DNA from: Bin5 sp965242905
GTDB lineage: Bacteria; Chloroflexota; Anaerolineae; Caldilineales; Caldilineaceae
Length of the DNA stretch: 64,000 bases
Direction: 5' to 3'
Assembly (NCBI GenBank): GCA_965242905.1
Contig: CBDETM010000002.1
Coordinates: forward strand, 5,332,001 to 5,396,000
A model generated the notes under the pieces. That model saw only the letters and a list, made by a program, of their open reading frames with translations. It ran no database searches and was not told where the DNA came from. This document shows positions 8,347 through 16,807 of this stretch, in pieces. Both the position numbers and the translations under genes were made by a program. Position 1 is the stretch's first letter; each line of letters opens with the position of its first letter.

Positions 8347-9555
8347 ATGCAACCAGACAAGAGAACGCAGACGATACTGGACGGATTTGGCACTTACTTC
8401 GAGGGCGAAGCGACCCATCTTGCTATTGCCCCGGGCCGGGTCAATCTGATCGGAGAGCATACCGACTACAACGATGGATTCGTGTTGCCTGTGGCCCTGG
8501 ACCGGGACGTGAGGGTTCTTTTTCGGTCGCGCGATGACGGTCGCATACGACTATACGCACTTGAGTTTGATTCGTGGGCAGACTTCGAGATCGGGTCCAG
8601 GAAGCGAAACAGTCAGTTGTGGCCCAACTATGTTCAGGGCGTAGGCCTGGAGCTGGCCGACCTTGGTATTCAGCTGCGGGGATTAGAAGGGATTGTCAGC
8701 GGAAATGTACCGAGGGGAAGCGGTTTGAGCAGTTCGGCTGCGCTGGAGATTGCGGCGGCAAAGGCGTTTCTGACAGCGGCCAACCAGATCCACGCGCTTA
8801 CCGGATCTCAGATCGCCAGGGCAGCTCAGAAGGCCGAGAACGAATTTGTGGGCGTCAACTGCGGCATCATGGATCAGTTCATCAGTACACTGGGAGAAGA
8901 GGGGCACGCACTGTTGATAGACTGCCGCAGCCTGGACTACCGGCGAGTACCCTTCCCGGAAGGCGTGTCTCTGGTGATCGGCAATACCAAAGCAAGCCGT
9001 TCTCTTGCCGGAAGCGCCTACAACGAGCGTCGAGCACAGTGTGAAGACGGAGTCCGCCGACTTCAAGCGGTATTGCCGGACGTAACGGCTCTGCGTGATG
9101 TGAGCGGCGACGAGCTGGAGGCCCACAGATCGCTACTACCCGACACTGTCTACCGCCGCTGCCGCCATGTGGTAAGCGAAAACGAACGCGTGCAGAAAAC
9201 TGTTGACGCCCTTGAGGGGGGCGACTTTCACAAGGTTGGACGGCTGATGGACGCCAGCCACGAGAGCTTGCGTGACGATTACGAAGTAAGCAGCGAGGCG
9301 TTGGACCGGATGGTTGAATCGATGCGAAGCCATCCCGGATGCCTAGGCGCCCGCCTCACAGGGGCTGGGTTTGGCGGATGTGCGGTGGCTCTGGTGGAGG
9401 CCGGGACAGAGAAGGATGTGCGAGAGGCGATCCAGGAGGCGTATGCCAAGGCGATGAACCTATGGCCGGAGGTATACATTAGCCCGCCAAGTGCCGGCGC
9501 GCGAGTGCTGCCTCTGATTGCTGGAGAGAGCGATGAACGACCGTCACAGCGGTGA
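8347..9555 (+). CDS. galK: Galactokinase
   Basis: GHMP-family kinase that phosphorylates galactose to galactose-1-phosphate (Leloir pathway), 402 residues, cytoplasmic. The galactokinase signature GRVNLIGEHTDYNDG lies near the N-terminus, the ATP-binding VPRGSGLSSSAALE in the middle, and the C-terminal GHMP motif RLTGAGFGGCAV near residue 340. Length is normal for the family. No galT or galE is adjacent, so this is not a gal operon. Its 3' end overlaps the start of the next gene by 23 bp. A good ribosome site is not obvious. Confidence 0.95.
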   Translation: MQPDKRTQTILDGFGTYFEGEATHLAIAPGRVNLIGEHTDYNDGFVLPVALDRDVRVLFRSRDDGRIRLYALEFDSWADFEIGSRKRNSQLWPNYVQGVGLELADLGIQLRGLEGIVSGNVPRGSGLSSSAALEIAAAKAFLTAANQIHALTGSQIARAAQKAENEFVGVNCGIMDQFISTLGEEGHALLIDCRSLDYRRVPFPEGVSLVIGNTKASRSLAGSAYNERRAQCEDGVRRLQAVLPDVTALRDVSGDELEAHRSLLPDTVYRRCRHVVSENERVQKTVDALEGGDFHKVGRLMDASHESLRDDYEVSSEALDRMVESMRSHPGCLGARLTGAGFGGCAVALVEAGTEKDVREAIQEAYAKAMNLWPEVYISPPSAGARVLPLIAGESDERPSQR

Positions 9556-10054
9556 ACGCAGCCGCCCAGATCTCGGCGCATCCGGCCCGCTGGCATATGA
9601 CAGTGCAATGTTGTCGTGGGATTACGTCGATTGTCGGATGCGCGATGCTCTGAACTACTGGATTGCCAGTGCAGGAAGTGATGGAAGGCCCCATGCCGTG
9701 CCGGTTTGGGGCGCCTGGCTGGAGGATGTCTTCTACTTCGTGGGAACGGGCAGGAAGGTACGAAATCTGCGTGCCAATCCGCGGGCTGTCGTTCACCTGG
9801 AAAGCGGCGACGACGTGGTTCTCATTGAGGGCAGCTTCGAGGAGATAGGACAGCCGAGCCGAGATTTGCTCCGACAGGTGGACGAGGAGTTCATCCGCAA
9901 GTACAAGACATATCGCCCCAGTGAACATCTGAATGATCGGAGCAAGTCCAACTTTCCGCCAGAGGGCCTGTTTGCGGTCGTTCCGGAGCTGGTTATCGCG
10001 TGGAGCGGCATGGCAAGCGACGCCACTCGCTGGAAGTTTCGCGCACGTCAGTGA
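9533..10054 (+). CDS. Pyridoxamine 5'-phosphate oxidase-like split-barrel protein
   Basis: 173-residue FMN- or F420-binding split-barrel protein. After a polar N-terminus the pattern ALNYWIASAGSDGRPHAVPVWGAWLEDVFY followed by GRKVRNLRANPRAVVHLESG is characteristic of PPOX-like proteins: strand with substrate side chains, then R-K-N-L-x-x-N-P. Start at the ATG at 9533 with GGAGAGAG (9522-9529) upstream, inside the galK 3' end. Substrate and cofactor cannot be read from sequence. A second split-barrel protein lies at 31261. Confidence 0.8.
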   Translation: MNDRHSGERSRPDLGASGPLAYDSAMLSWDYVDCRMRDALNYWIASAGSDGRPHAVPVWGAWLEDVFYFVGTGRKVRNLRANPRAVVHLESGDDVVLIEGSFEEIGQPSRDLLRQVDEEFIRKYKTYRPSEHLNDRSKSNFPPEGLFAVVPELVIAWSGMASDATRWKFRARQ

Positions 10055-10139
10055 AAGCCAATTCCCCACACTTGACCTAACTCCTCTCGTTTGATCGCGA
10101 TTTTGGGCCACACGCCTCACTCAGCAAAGGAAGGCAGAA

Positions 10140-11345
10140 TTGCCAACGCTTACCGACTATACGCAGTTCGATGGTGTCCATTGGGAGACGGGCACGGTCA
10201 GAAACTATCTTGACTATTGCGGGGCGACGGCGCCGCATACGGGTAAACCGTATACTGAGGCGCTGTTGATGGGGATCAGCGGCGGTGCGGTGATGGGGTA
10301 TTTCGTCTTTGCATACCAGGGCATTGACCCGCACGCCCGCATTCTCACCCGCAACACGTTCGACCCGATGGAGACGATGCTGCAACGTCTGGGGGCAGAG
10401 CCGAAAGTGCGCCAGACGGCAAGCGCAGAAAAGGCGGTGGGCAATCTGGTTGATGTACTGGAAAGCGGCACGCCTGCCATTACGTGGGCTGACGCGCTCA
10501 GCCTCCCTTACGAACCGCATACGTACGAGTTTGATTTTCCACATATGCAGCCGGTGGTCGTCTACGGGTATGACGACGAGGCTGATCGTGTCTCGATCGC
10601 GGACCGTTCGCGCGTGCCATTGTTTGCCACGACGGGTCAACTGGCCGCAGCGCGTTCAAAGGTCAAGAAGGTGCGGCACCGCGTCATGACCCTTGCGTTA
10701 CCAAATTCCGATATGATTCCTGAGGCCGTGGAGGCGGGCATCCGAGACTGCATCCAGCTGTTTACGGAAAAGCCGCCAAAAGGCGCCCGCCACAATTTCG
10801 GATTCGCTGCCTACCAGCGGTGGGCCGATGCACTGCGAAAACCGAAGATGAGGGGCAGCTGGGACAAGGAGTTTCCGCGCGGCCGTAAGATGTACGCCGG
10901 TCTGGAGTCGGTCTTCAGCGATACGCACACCTATGGCAAGGAAGGATTTGCAGAGAGGGACGTTTTCGCAGATTTTCTTGATGAAGCTGCACAGATTCTG
11001 GATCGATCAGTCTTGCGTGAAGCCGGGAAGCAGTTTCGAGAAAGCGCTCTGGCGTGGCGCGACCTGGGGAAGATGTTACTTCCGGACAGTGTTGCTTCGT
11101 GGGCCGAGGCGCGTGAGCTCATGCTGGAGAATCAGCGGCTCTTCCTGGAGCAGGGCGGAGAGGCTTATGAGGCGGGGCAGGCCAATGCCGAACGACTGAT
11201 TGAGATTCGACGGGAGATGGAAGCTGATTTTCCACTCTCCGACGAAGAGGTGATCAATTTCAGGGATCAGGTTGCCGAGCAGGTTCTGAGAATCAGCGCG
11301 ACGGAGGAACCGGCCGTGGCAGCCATGAAGGAGGCAATGGAGTGA
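10140..11345 (+). CDS. BtrH N-terminal-domain-like protein with DUF4872-like C-terminus
   Basis: 401 residues, TTG start with a strong AAGGAAGG site (10127-10134) 5 nt upstream. The N-terminal about 130 residues resemble the BtrH_N papain-like fold: F-D-G-V-H-W-E-T-G-T-V-R-N-Y, then a G-I-S-G-G-A stretch, and a mid-domain H-M-Q-P-V-V-V-Y-G-Y-D motif that would supply the catalytic His-x-Asp side. In BtrH-type acyltransferases I expect Cys after the first His; here that position is Trp15, so activity may be lost or different. The C-terminal half is helical (DUF4872-like). It stands alone, convergent with the MFS gene. Family call is tentative. Confidence 0.6.
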   Translation: MPTLTDYTQFDGVHWETGTVRNYLDYCGATAPHTGKPYTEALLMGISGGAVMGYFVFAYQGIDPHARILTRNTFDPMETMLQRLGAEPKVRQTASAEKAVGNLVDVLESGTPAITWADALSLPYEPHTYEFDFPHMQPVVVYGYDDEADRVSIADRSRVPLFATTGQLAAARSKVKKVRHRVMTLALPNSDMIPEAVEAGIRDCIQLFTEKPPKGARHNFGFAAYQRWADALRKPKMRGSWDKEFPRGRKMYAGLESVFSDTHTYGKEGFAERDVFADFLDEAAQILDRSVLREAGKQFRESALAWRDLGKMLLPDSVASWAEARELMLENQRLFLEQGGEAYEAGQANAERLIEIRREMEADFPLSDEEVINFRDQVAEQVLRISATEEPAVAAMKEAME

Positions 11346-11371
11346 GAGAGGTGGAGCCATAGACGCATAGT

Positions 11372-12655
11372 TCAGGCTCCGGCAGCAATTTCCGGACTGT
11401 CATCTACCCGACGCAGTTCTGGAATCGTTGCGGCAACGGTTGAAACGAGCAGTGCGGCCAGCGCAACCTCTGCCCCGACGGCCAGGGGCGCCCCGAATGC
11501 GTCGGCAAGAACGCCTGTTTGGAGCCTCCCAAACGGACCTGCCCCTATAGCCACTGCGATGGCTCCCATCGCCTGTCCCCGTCTTTCGTCAGCGGCGGCA
11601 AGCAGAACGATGGAGCTCTGCATGATGCCGAAGCAGGCGTGCCCTATCCCCACCAAAAGAAGCAAAGCCCACGAGACGGCGAATACGGAGCTGGTCGTGA
11701 AGGAAAGCAGCGCCAAGCAGTGCAGAAGCGTGCCGGCTACGAAGATCCATCCTGCGCTTGTGAAGCGTCTGGCCCAGTTGACCAGGAAAAGGCCGATAAC
11801 GTTTCCGATTCCTACAGATGCGCCGAGATAGCCAAGCCCCACCGGACCCTGGCCCAGGACATCGCGCGCAAACACGGGAAGAAAGTTCATATAGGGAAAA
11901 GCCAGCATGTTCATGACCATCGTGATCAGGGTTACGGCCAGGATAGGCTGGTTTTGCCGGACATAGAGGACGCTGTCCCGAATCTGTGCCAGAGGCGAAG
12001 CGCTGGTGGGCGAGGACGTGCGAGGAATCGGCTGTCTGGAAAGGGCACGCAAGAGCAACAGTGAGATCGCGGACAGGCCGCTCAGCGTCAGGAAACAGCC
12101 CAAGACATTGAATGCATCCAGTACAAGCCCGGCGAGAAGAGGGCCGAAGGCGCGTGCGACGCTCATGCCCAGATTCTCCAGCATCAGGGCGTCAACGACA
12201 CGCGGGCGCCCTACGAGGTCGGGGATGAGAGCGCGGCGGGTCGGCCAGTCCATGGCCCAGGCACAACCGAGGGTCAGAGAGATAACCACCAGGTGCCAAA
12301 TGGCGAGCAGTCCGACCGCTAACAGCAAGGCAACGGTCGCGTACATGCAGAAGGTGAGCGTCTGTGAAGCGATGACCAGAGGGCGGCGGCCGATGCGGTC
12401 AGCCAGCAGGCCGCCAAAGCCGCCGACGAGCAGAGAGGGAATGGAACGGCAGAAGCCGACAAGGCCGACCAAGCCGGCCGAGTCGGTAAGCTCGAGCACC
12501 AGCCAGCCTAAGACGATCATCTCCATGTAGTGGGCCAGCCACCAAAGTGTGCTTGAACCCAAGAGAAGGCGATAGTCGGTATTGGCAAGCGTCGTCCGGA
12601 TCCCGGACTCGGGCTGAAGGATGCGCTGGAAACGCCTGGAGAGATCAGTCCACAT
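11372..12655 (-). CDS. MFS transporter (enterobactin-exporter/MFS_3 type)
   Basis: 427-residue major facilitator with about 12 hydrophobic segments. The loop 2-3 motif GGLLADRIGRRP (consensus G-x-x-x-D-R-x-G-R-R) lies near residue 80, and the order resembles EntS-like exporters (MFS_3). The N-terminal LLLGSSTLWWLAHYMEMIVLGWLVLELT is also typical of that group. The ATG lies 11 nt inside the end of the upstream S9 peptidase gene, so the two are translationally coupled. Substrate unknown; an exported peptide, siderophore or drug is possible. Confidence 0.85.
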   Translation of the reverse strand: MWTDLSRRFQRILQPESGIRTTLANTDYRLLLGSSTLWWLAHYMEMIVLGWLVLELTDSAGLVGLVGFCRSIPSLLVGGFGGLLADRIGRRPLVIASQTLTFCMYATVALLLAVGLLAIWHLVVISLTLGCAWAMDWPTRRALIPDLVGRPRVVDALMLENLGMSVARAFGPLLAGLVLDAFNVLGCFLTLSGLSAISLLLLRALSRQPIPRTSSPTSASPLAQIRDSVLYVRQNQPILAVTLITMVMNMLAFPYMNFLPVFARDVLGQGPVGLGYLGASVGIGNVIGLFLVNWARRFTSAGWIFVAGTLLHCLALLSFTTSSVFAVSWALLLLVGIGHACFGIMQSSIVLLAAADERRGQAMGAIAVAIGAGPFGRLQTGVLADAFGAPLAVGAEVALAALLVSTVAATIPELRRVDDSPEIAAGA

Positions 12656-14528
12656 CTAGCCCTTGAAGCCCCAGCACCCGATAGGCGAATTTCAGATGGG
12701 TTTCCTGCAGGTGTTCGGCCGTGGCGGCGCTTGTGAAGCCGTGGCCGCCGTCGAGCCAGACCAGCGTGAAGTCTTTCTTTGACGCCTCCATTTTGTGGGC
12801 AAAGTGCTCCATTTGGCGCGGCGTGGCGCGGCTGTCGCGGCGTCCCTGAAAGATCAGCAGCGGCGCCTGGATGGCAGCGGCATGCGTGAGGGGTGAACGG
12901 TCGCGGTACAGGTCAGGCTTGTCGGAAGGTGTGCCGCCGAACATCATTCGCGCCCAGCCCTGCATGGCAGCTGAAGAGTCCTCGTAGTTCATCGTCCAGT
13001 CCACGATAGCCACTGGAGCAATGCCGCCGGCCCAGAGTTCTGGCTCCTGCGAGAGTGCCCATACGGTCAGAAAGCCCCCGTAGGAACCGCCCTCCAGCAG
13101 GATGGTGTTCGGATCGGCGATGCCTTCGTCGATGAGCCAAAGGCGGGCCGCCAGCATGTCCTTCAGCTCCCAGCGGCCTACATCACCGTTTATCTTTTCC
13201 TGGAAATCGCGTCCGAATCCTGTCGAGCCGCGATAGTTTACAGTGAGAAAGGCAAAGCCATGGTCGAGCCAAGACTGGCTGATAGGGTCGAAGGCGTTGG
13301 AGACGGCGCCGCTGGGCCCGCCGTGGACGTGCAGGATGGTGGGGTAGGGTCGCTCTGAAGCGCCGCTTGGGGACGGAAGGCCCAGCCAGGCCTGGACGGT
13401 TGTGCCATCGGAACTGGGAAAACTGACAGAACGCCAAGGGCGGCCAGGCGGGCAGTCGCTAACTGGCAGTACCGGCTTGGGGGGACCAGATCCTGTCAGC
13501 GAAAGCAGTTGAGATGGATGCGCGGCATCGCTCCACTGCGCCCACACTGTACCGTCCGGGGCGAAAAAGCTGGCCGCGGTTCCCGTATGGTAGGGCCCAG
13601 TGCGGCCGCGAAAGGTCCCCGGCAAGTGTTGAAGCGGCAGCAGCTTTTCGTCGTGCAGATCGTAGATGAAGAGCCCTTGGTGTTCCTCTGTTTTTGTCTG
13701 GACAAGCAGTTTACAGCCATCGGGCGACCAGTCCAAAGGCAGAGTCGATCCTTCGGCAGAAGGCACCGGCAGGTCGCGCCGGTCGTTGGTGCGCGGGTCC
13801 CAAAAGAGAGGCTGCAACGCGCCGCTGGCGGTTGTTGTGGCAAGAAGCCGGTCATCACCACGAAGCGGCGAGAATTGAACGGGCTCAACACTGTAATCGA
13901 AGCCGTCCCACAGTTCAGCGACTTGCTCACCCGACTTTGTGTCGAAGACCAGGACTGTGTAGCGCCGGCTGTGGGGGGCCCGGTGCGTCGACTTGACTAC
14001 GAGAAGGCTTCCGTCATAGGAAAGGTGACAGGCCCAGGTCTCCTGCAAGGCCGTGTAAACGAGTTTGGGCGTAGAAGGTACTCCGTCCGATTCCAGTGGA
14101 ATGCAGTAGAACCAGTAGCGACCGTCGTAGACGGCGTCGAAGGCGAGGCAGGCGCCGTCGCGGCTTACATCGAAGCCGCGCAAGGTATACGGTGGCAGTT
14201 CGGGCGTCAGGTCTTCAGCCGGGCCGCCCGCGTAGGGTACGCGGACAATATGGCCCAATTCACTGCCTTTATCGTCTTGCAGGTAGTAGAGGAAGTCGCC
14301 GTTGGGACCCAGCCAGCCATAGGAAGGCGTCTCGCTTCGGGGGAGTAGTGGACGCAGGTCGCCAGAGGTAGTGTCCCAGGCGAAGATTCGTTTTATTGGA
14401 CTTTGCATGCTGGCGTGGACTATTCCACGCGGCGGGTTATTTGGGGCAACATAGACGTAACCCAAGCTATTGGAGCGGAAACGTTGGCGCCAGGGCGCGT
14501 TGTCGTCAAGCTGAAGTGGGGAAACCAT
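12645..14528 (-). CDS. S9-family (prolyl oligopeptidase-type) serine peptidase
   Basis: About 627 residues from the ATG at 14528; the frame is open up to 14765 but the extra N-terminus is not family-like. An N-terminal beta-propeller (repeated WSPDG/SRDG-type blades) precedes an alpha/beta-hydrolase domain. The nucleophile elbow is GGSYGGF, the acid lies in FQGRRDSRAT and the His in LDGGHGF. The oxyanion segment HVHGGPSG is also present. No signal peptide at the chosen start, so probably cytoplasmic, acting on peptides or acylated peptides. Coupled to the MFS gene by an 11-nt overlap, which hints at uptake or export of the same peptide-like compound. Confidence 0.9.
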   Translation of the reverse strand: MVSPLQLDDNAPWRQRFRSNSLGYVYVAPNNPPRGIVHASMQSPIKRIFAWDTTSGDLRPLLPRSETPSYGWLGPNGDFLYYLQDDKGSELGHIVRVPYAGGPAEDLTPELPPYTLRGFDVSRDGACLAFDAVYDGRYWFYCIPLESDGVPSTPKLVYTALQETWACHLSYDGSLLVVKSTHRAPHSRRYTVLVFDTKSGEQVAELWDGFDYSVEPVQFSPLRGDDRLLATTTASGALQPLFWDPRTNDRRDLPVPSAEGSTLPLDWSPDGCKLLVQTKTEEHQGLFIYDLHDEKLLPLQHLPGTFRGRTGPYHTGTAASFFAPDGTVWAQWSDAAHPSQLLSLTGSGPPKPVLPVSDCPPGRPWRSVSFPSSDGTTVQAWLGLPSPSGASERPYPTILHVHGGPSGAVSNAFDPISQSWLDHGFAFLTVNYRGSTGFGRDFQEKINGDVGRWELKDMLAARLWLIDEGIADPNTILLEGGSYGGFLTVWALSQEPELWAGGIAPVAIVDWTMNYEDSSAAMQGWARMMFGGTPSDKPDLYRDRSPLTHAAAIQAPLLIFQGRRDSRATPRQMEHFAHKMEASKKDFTLVWLDGGHGFTSAATAEHLQETHLKFAYRVLGLQGLDVD

Positions 14529-14722
14529 AGGCGTTCTCAACAGATGGTGAGGGTTGTCCTGACCCGAGCAGCCGGTCAGCACCAGCCAACGTCGACTTGG
14601 GATATTCTCCTTTGTTCCGTCGGGTATCCTGTCTGAGAATGGAGGGGCGGATAGTGTGAAGAATTGTACATGGGCTTGGAAACGCACGCAACGAAAGCTT
14701 GCTACCAAAGCCCTGGTAGTTG

Positions 14723-16576
14723 ATGCCTGGCGAAGCAGATGACATAATGGGAAGGATGAACGCAAGAGTCAGAGCTAAGTATGTAACAGGCACCGTGAGA
14801 GAAACTGGCGAGCGGACGTATGTACTGGCGATCACCCTTGTTGCCGCCGGCCTGCGCTTCTACCTGATTGACGAAAAGAGCATCTGGCTGGACGAGTCCT
14901 TCAGTGTTTGGATCGCCCGCCACAGTCTGTGGGAGGGCTGGCGATGGCTCATTGATGTGGACCAGCATCCGCCGCTCTATTACAGCCTGCTACATGTTTG
15001 GATATGGATCTTCGGATCGCTGGAAGGCGCGGTGCGAACGTTGTCGGCACTGGCGTCTGTGCTGACCATTCCGGTGTTTTATGCTGCCTGCCGGCGACTG
15101 CTTGACAGCCCGACGGCAGCTATTGCCGTCCTCATTCTGGCAGTTTCACCGTTCCACGTGCAGTTCGCGCAGGAAACGCGCATGTATGCGCTGCTTACGC
15201 TGGAAGTGGCGTGCGTGATCTACTTCCTGGCGCGGTTGATGACGGCCCGAGTACCACAGGGAAGGGACTGGGTAGGGCTTGCGGTGTCGCAAGCACTGGT
15301 GATGCTTACCCACAATACGGCAGCGGTATATCTGCCGGTTGCTCTGAACGCGGCGGCAGCCTTGATCTACCTGCTCTTTCCCACGGGAGTTGGAGGCGGA
15401 GCAGAGAGGCGGGGACAAGAGGGCGGGCAGGCGGGTGCAGTGGGTGACGAGGAGTCACTGGATGGCGGTCCTGTTGCGGGGCCGTCCGGGCAAGGCAGTG
15501 AGATAAGGCATTCGACTGATGACGCCGGCGTGGAAGCCTTCTGGAAGAACTGGGTCAGATTCCAGGGATTGGCCGTTCTTTTGTGGCTGCCCTGGTCAGT
15601 GCCTTTCATCATACAGGTGATCGACGTTGGTTCAGGATTCTGGCTGCCACCCCCGTGGCCAGACCTGGTACTGGATACTTTTCGCAACTTCCATTTCGCC
15701 TTTCTGCCGTCGGATCTCCCGGTGCGTCCCGTCTTGATGTGGGGCTATTCGTTTTTGGCCGTACTGGGGCTGACTGGGCTGCTATTCGGGTTGGGTTCGC
15801 CGGCGCGTGATTGGCGGCGGAATCGGTGGGAGCGTCAGATTGAGAGACAGGAGTTGGGCGATGCGGGCACAGTGTCGCTTGATGGTGACAGAGCTGCAAT
15901 TCTGATCGTGTGTCTCTTTCTCGTTCCTCACATCGTGGCGTTGCTGGTAAGTATGCGCAGTCCGATCTATGCGGAACGGCCGCTGATATGGACGACGCTG
16001 CCCTATTTTGTTCTTGTATCCGCCGGAATTCGTGTCATAGGCGGCCCACTGAGACGCGGCATTTTGCGCTTGCTCGCTCTTCGACGGGGACCCAACTTAG
16101 CTGGATTTGTGTCAGCCTTGAGGCTGGGTACGTTGCTGTTACTTCTGGCAGCCATTTTGGGGCTAAGCGGTCTTTCCCTGAACGGCTACTATTTCTGGTT
16201 TCAGAAAGAAGCTTGGGACGAGGCGGCTTCTCATATTGCGGAGCAGGTGCGTCCCGGGGAGGTGATTGTTTTCAATGCCACCTGGGTACAGATTCCTTTT
16301 GCGTACTACTACGAACGATATGAACTCGACACGGTATTGAAAGGGTTGCCTGTGGACCTGTTTGACAGTGGCGAGTTGGAACCGACGATGGAGGAGTCGG
16401 ACATTCCCCGGATCCAGGAAATTCTCGAAGGTCGAGACCGGGTCTGGCTTGTATATTCACACAACTGGTACTCGGACCCCGAGGGCATCATCCCGCGCGA
16501 GCTGGGCAGGATATTTGGGGAGTCCGAGCAGGCCGACTTTGAGGGACTTCAGATTATCCTTTTTTCTGGCAGGTAA
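14723..16576 (+). CDS. GT-C glycosyltransferase, family 39-like (ArnT/PMT fold)
   Basis: Polytopic membrane glycosyltransferase using a lipid-linked sugar donor, about 617 residues. The first extracytoplasmic loop has WLDESFSVW and DQHPPLYYSLLH, the acidic and His-Pro-Pro motifs of GT39-type enzymes. The RMYAL segment and about 11 further membrane segments follow. Residues about 218-265 form a long hydrophilic Gly/Glu-rich insert between membrane helices, unusual for the family. The start is uncertain: TTG 14720, ATG 14723, 14747 and 14756 are all in frame. Divergent from the S9 peptidase; acceptor unknown. Confidence 0.8.
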   Translation: MPGEADDIMGRMNARVRAKYVTGTVRETGERTYVLAITLVAAGLRFYLIDEKSIWLDESFSVWIARHSLWEGWRWLIDVDQHPPLYYSLLHVWIWIFGSLEGAVRTLSALASVLTIPVFYAACRRLLDSPTAAIAVLILAVSPFHVQFAQETRMYALLTLEVACVIYFLARLMTARVPQGRDWVGLAVSQALVMLTHNTAAVYLPVALNAAAALIYLLFPTGVGGGAERRGQEGGQAGAVGDEESLDGGPVAGPSGQGSEIRHSTDDAGVEAFWKNWVRFQGLAVLLWLPWSVPFIIQVIDVGSGFWLPPPWPDLVLDTFRNFHFAFLPSDLPVRPVLMWGYSFLAVLGLTGLLFGLGSPARDWRRNRWERQIERQELGDAGTVSLDGDRAAILIVCLFLVPHIVALLVSMRSPIYAERPLIWTTLPYFVLVSAGIRVIGGPLRRGILRLLALRRGPNLAGFVSALRLGTLLLLLAAILGLSGLSLNGYYFWFQKEAWDEAASHIAEQVRPGEVIVFNATWVQIPFAYYYERYELDTVLKGLPVDLFDSGELEPTMEESDIPRIQEILEGRDRVWLVYSHNWYSDPEGIIPRELGRIFGESEQADFEGLQIILFSGR

Positions 16577-16684
16577 TAGGACTCTTTGCGATAGTCTGAC
16601 CTGGCACTGACAGGCCCATATTGTAGTTATATCACGTGGGAGACTTAGTTTCGTGAGGCCTCCACGGCCGTGTGGCTACTGAGA

Positions 16685-16797
16685 GGGCACCCACAAGGGG
16701 CGCCCCTACGGGGGAATGCGGGCTTGGGCACCCACAAGGGGTGCCCCTACGGGGGAATGCGGGCTTGGGCACCCACGAGGAGTGCCCCTACGGGGTG
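16685..16797. repeat. Tandem 41-bp palindromic repeat, three units
   Basis: Units begin at 16685, 16726 and 16767. The first two are full 41-bp copies differing at one base; the third ends after about 31 bp and has diverged. Each begins GGGCACCC-ACAA-GGGG(C/T)GCCCC, a hairpin-forming inverted repeat, then TACGGGGGAATGCGGGCTT. The array sits between convergent genes (GT39 and the GT-C gene at 16808), consistent with a REP-like element or a terminator-like mRNA end. The units abut directly with no spacers, so this is not a CRISPR array. Confidence 0.85.
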
Positions 16798-16807
16798 GTG
16801 ATGTCGT

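Noticed and set aside
13509..14348. 279-codon plus-strand open frame
   Set aside because: Lies opposite the propeller domain of the S9 peptidase; no ribosome site or family features.
16685..16797. Possible CRISPR array
   Set aside because: Units are directly adjacent with no spacers, and no cas genes are present.
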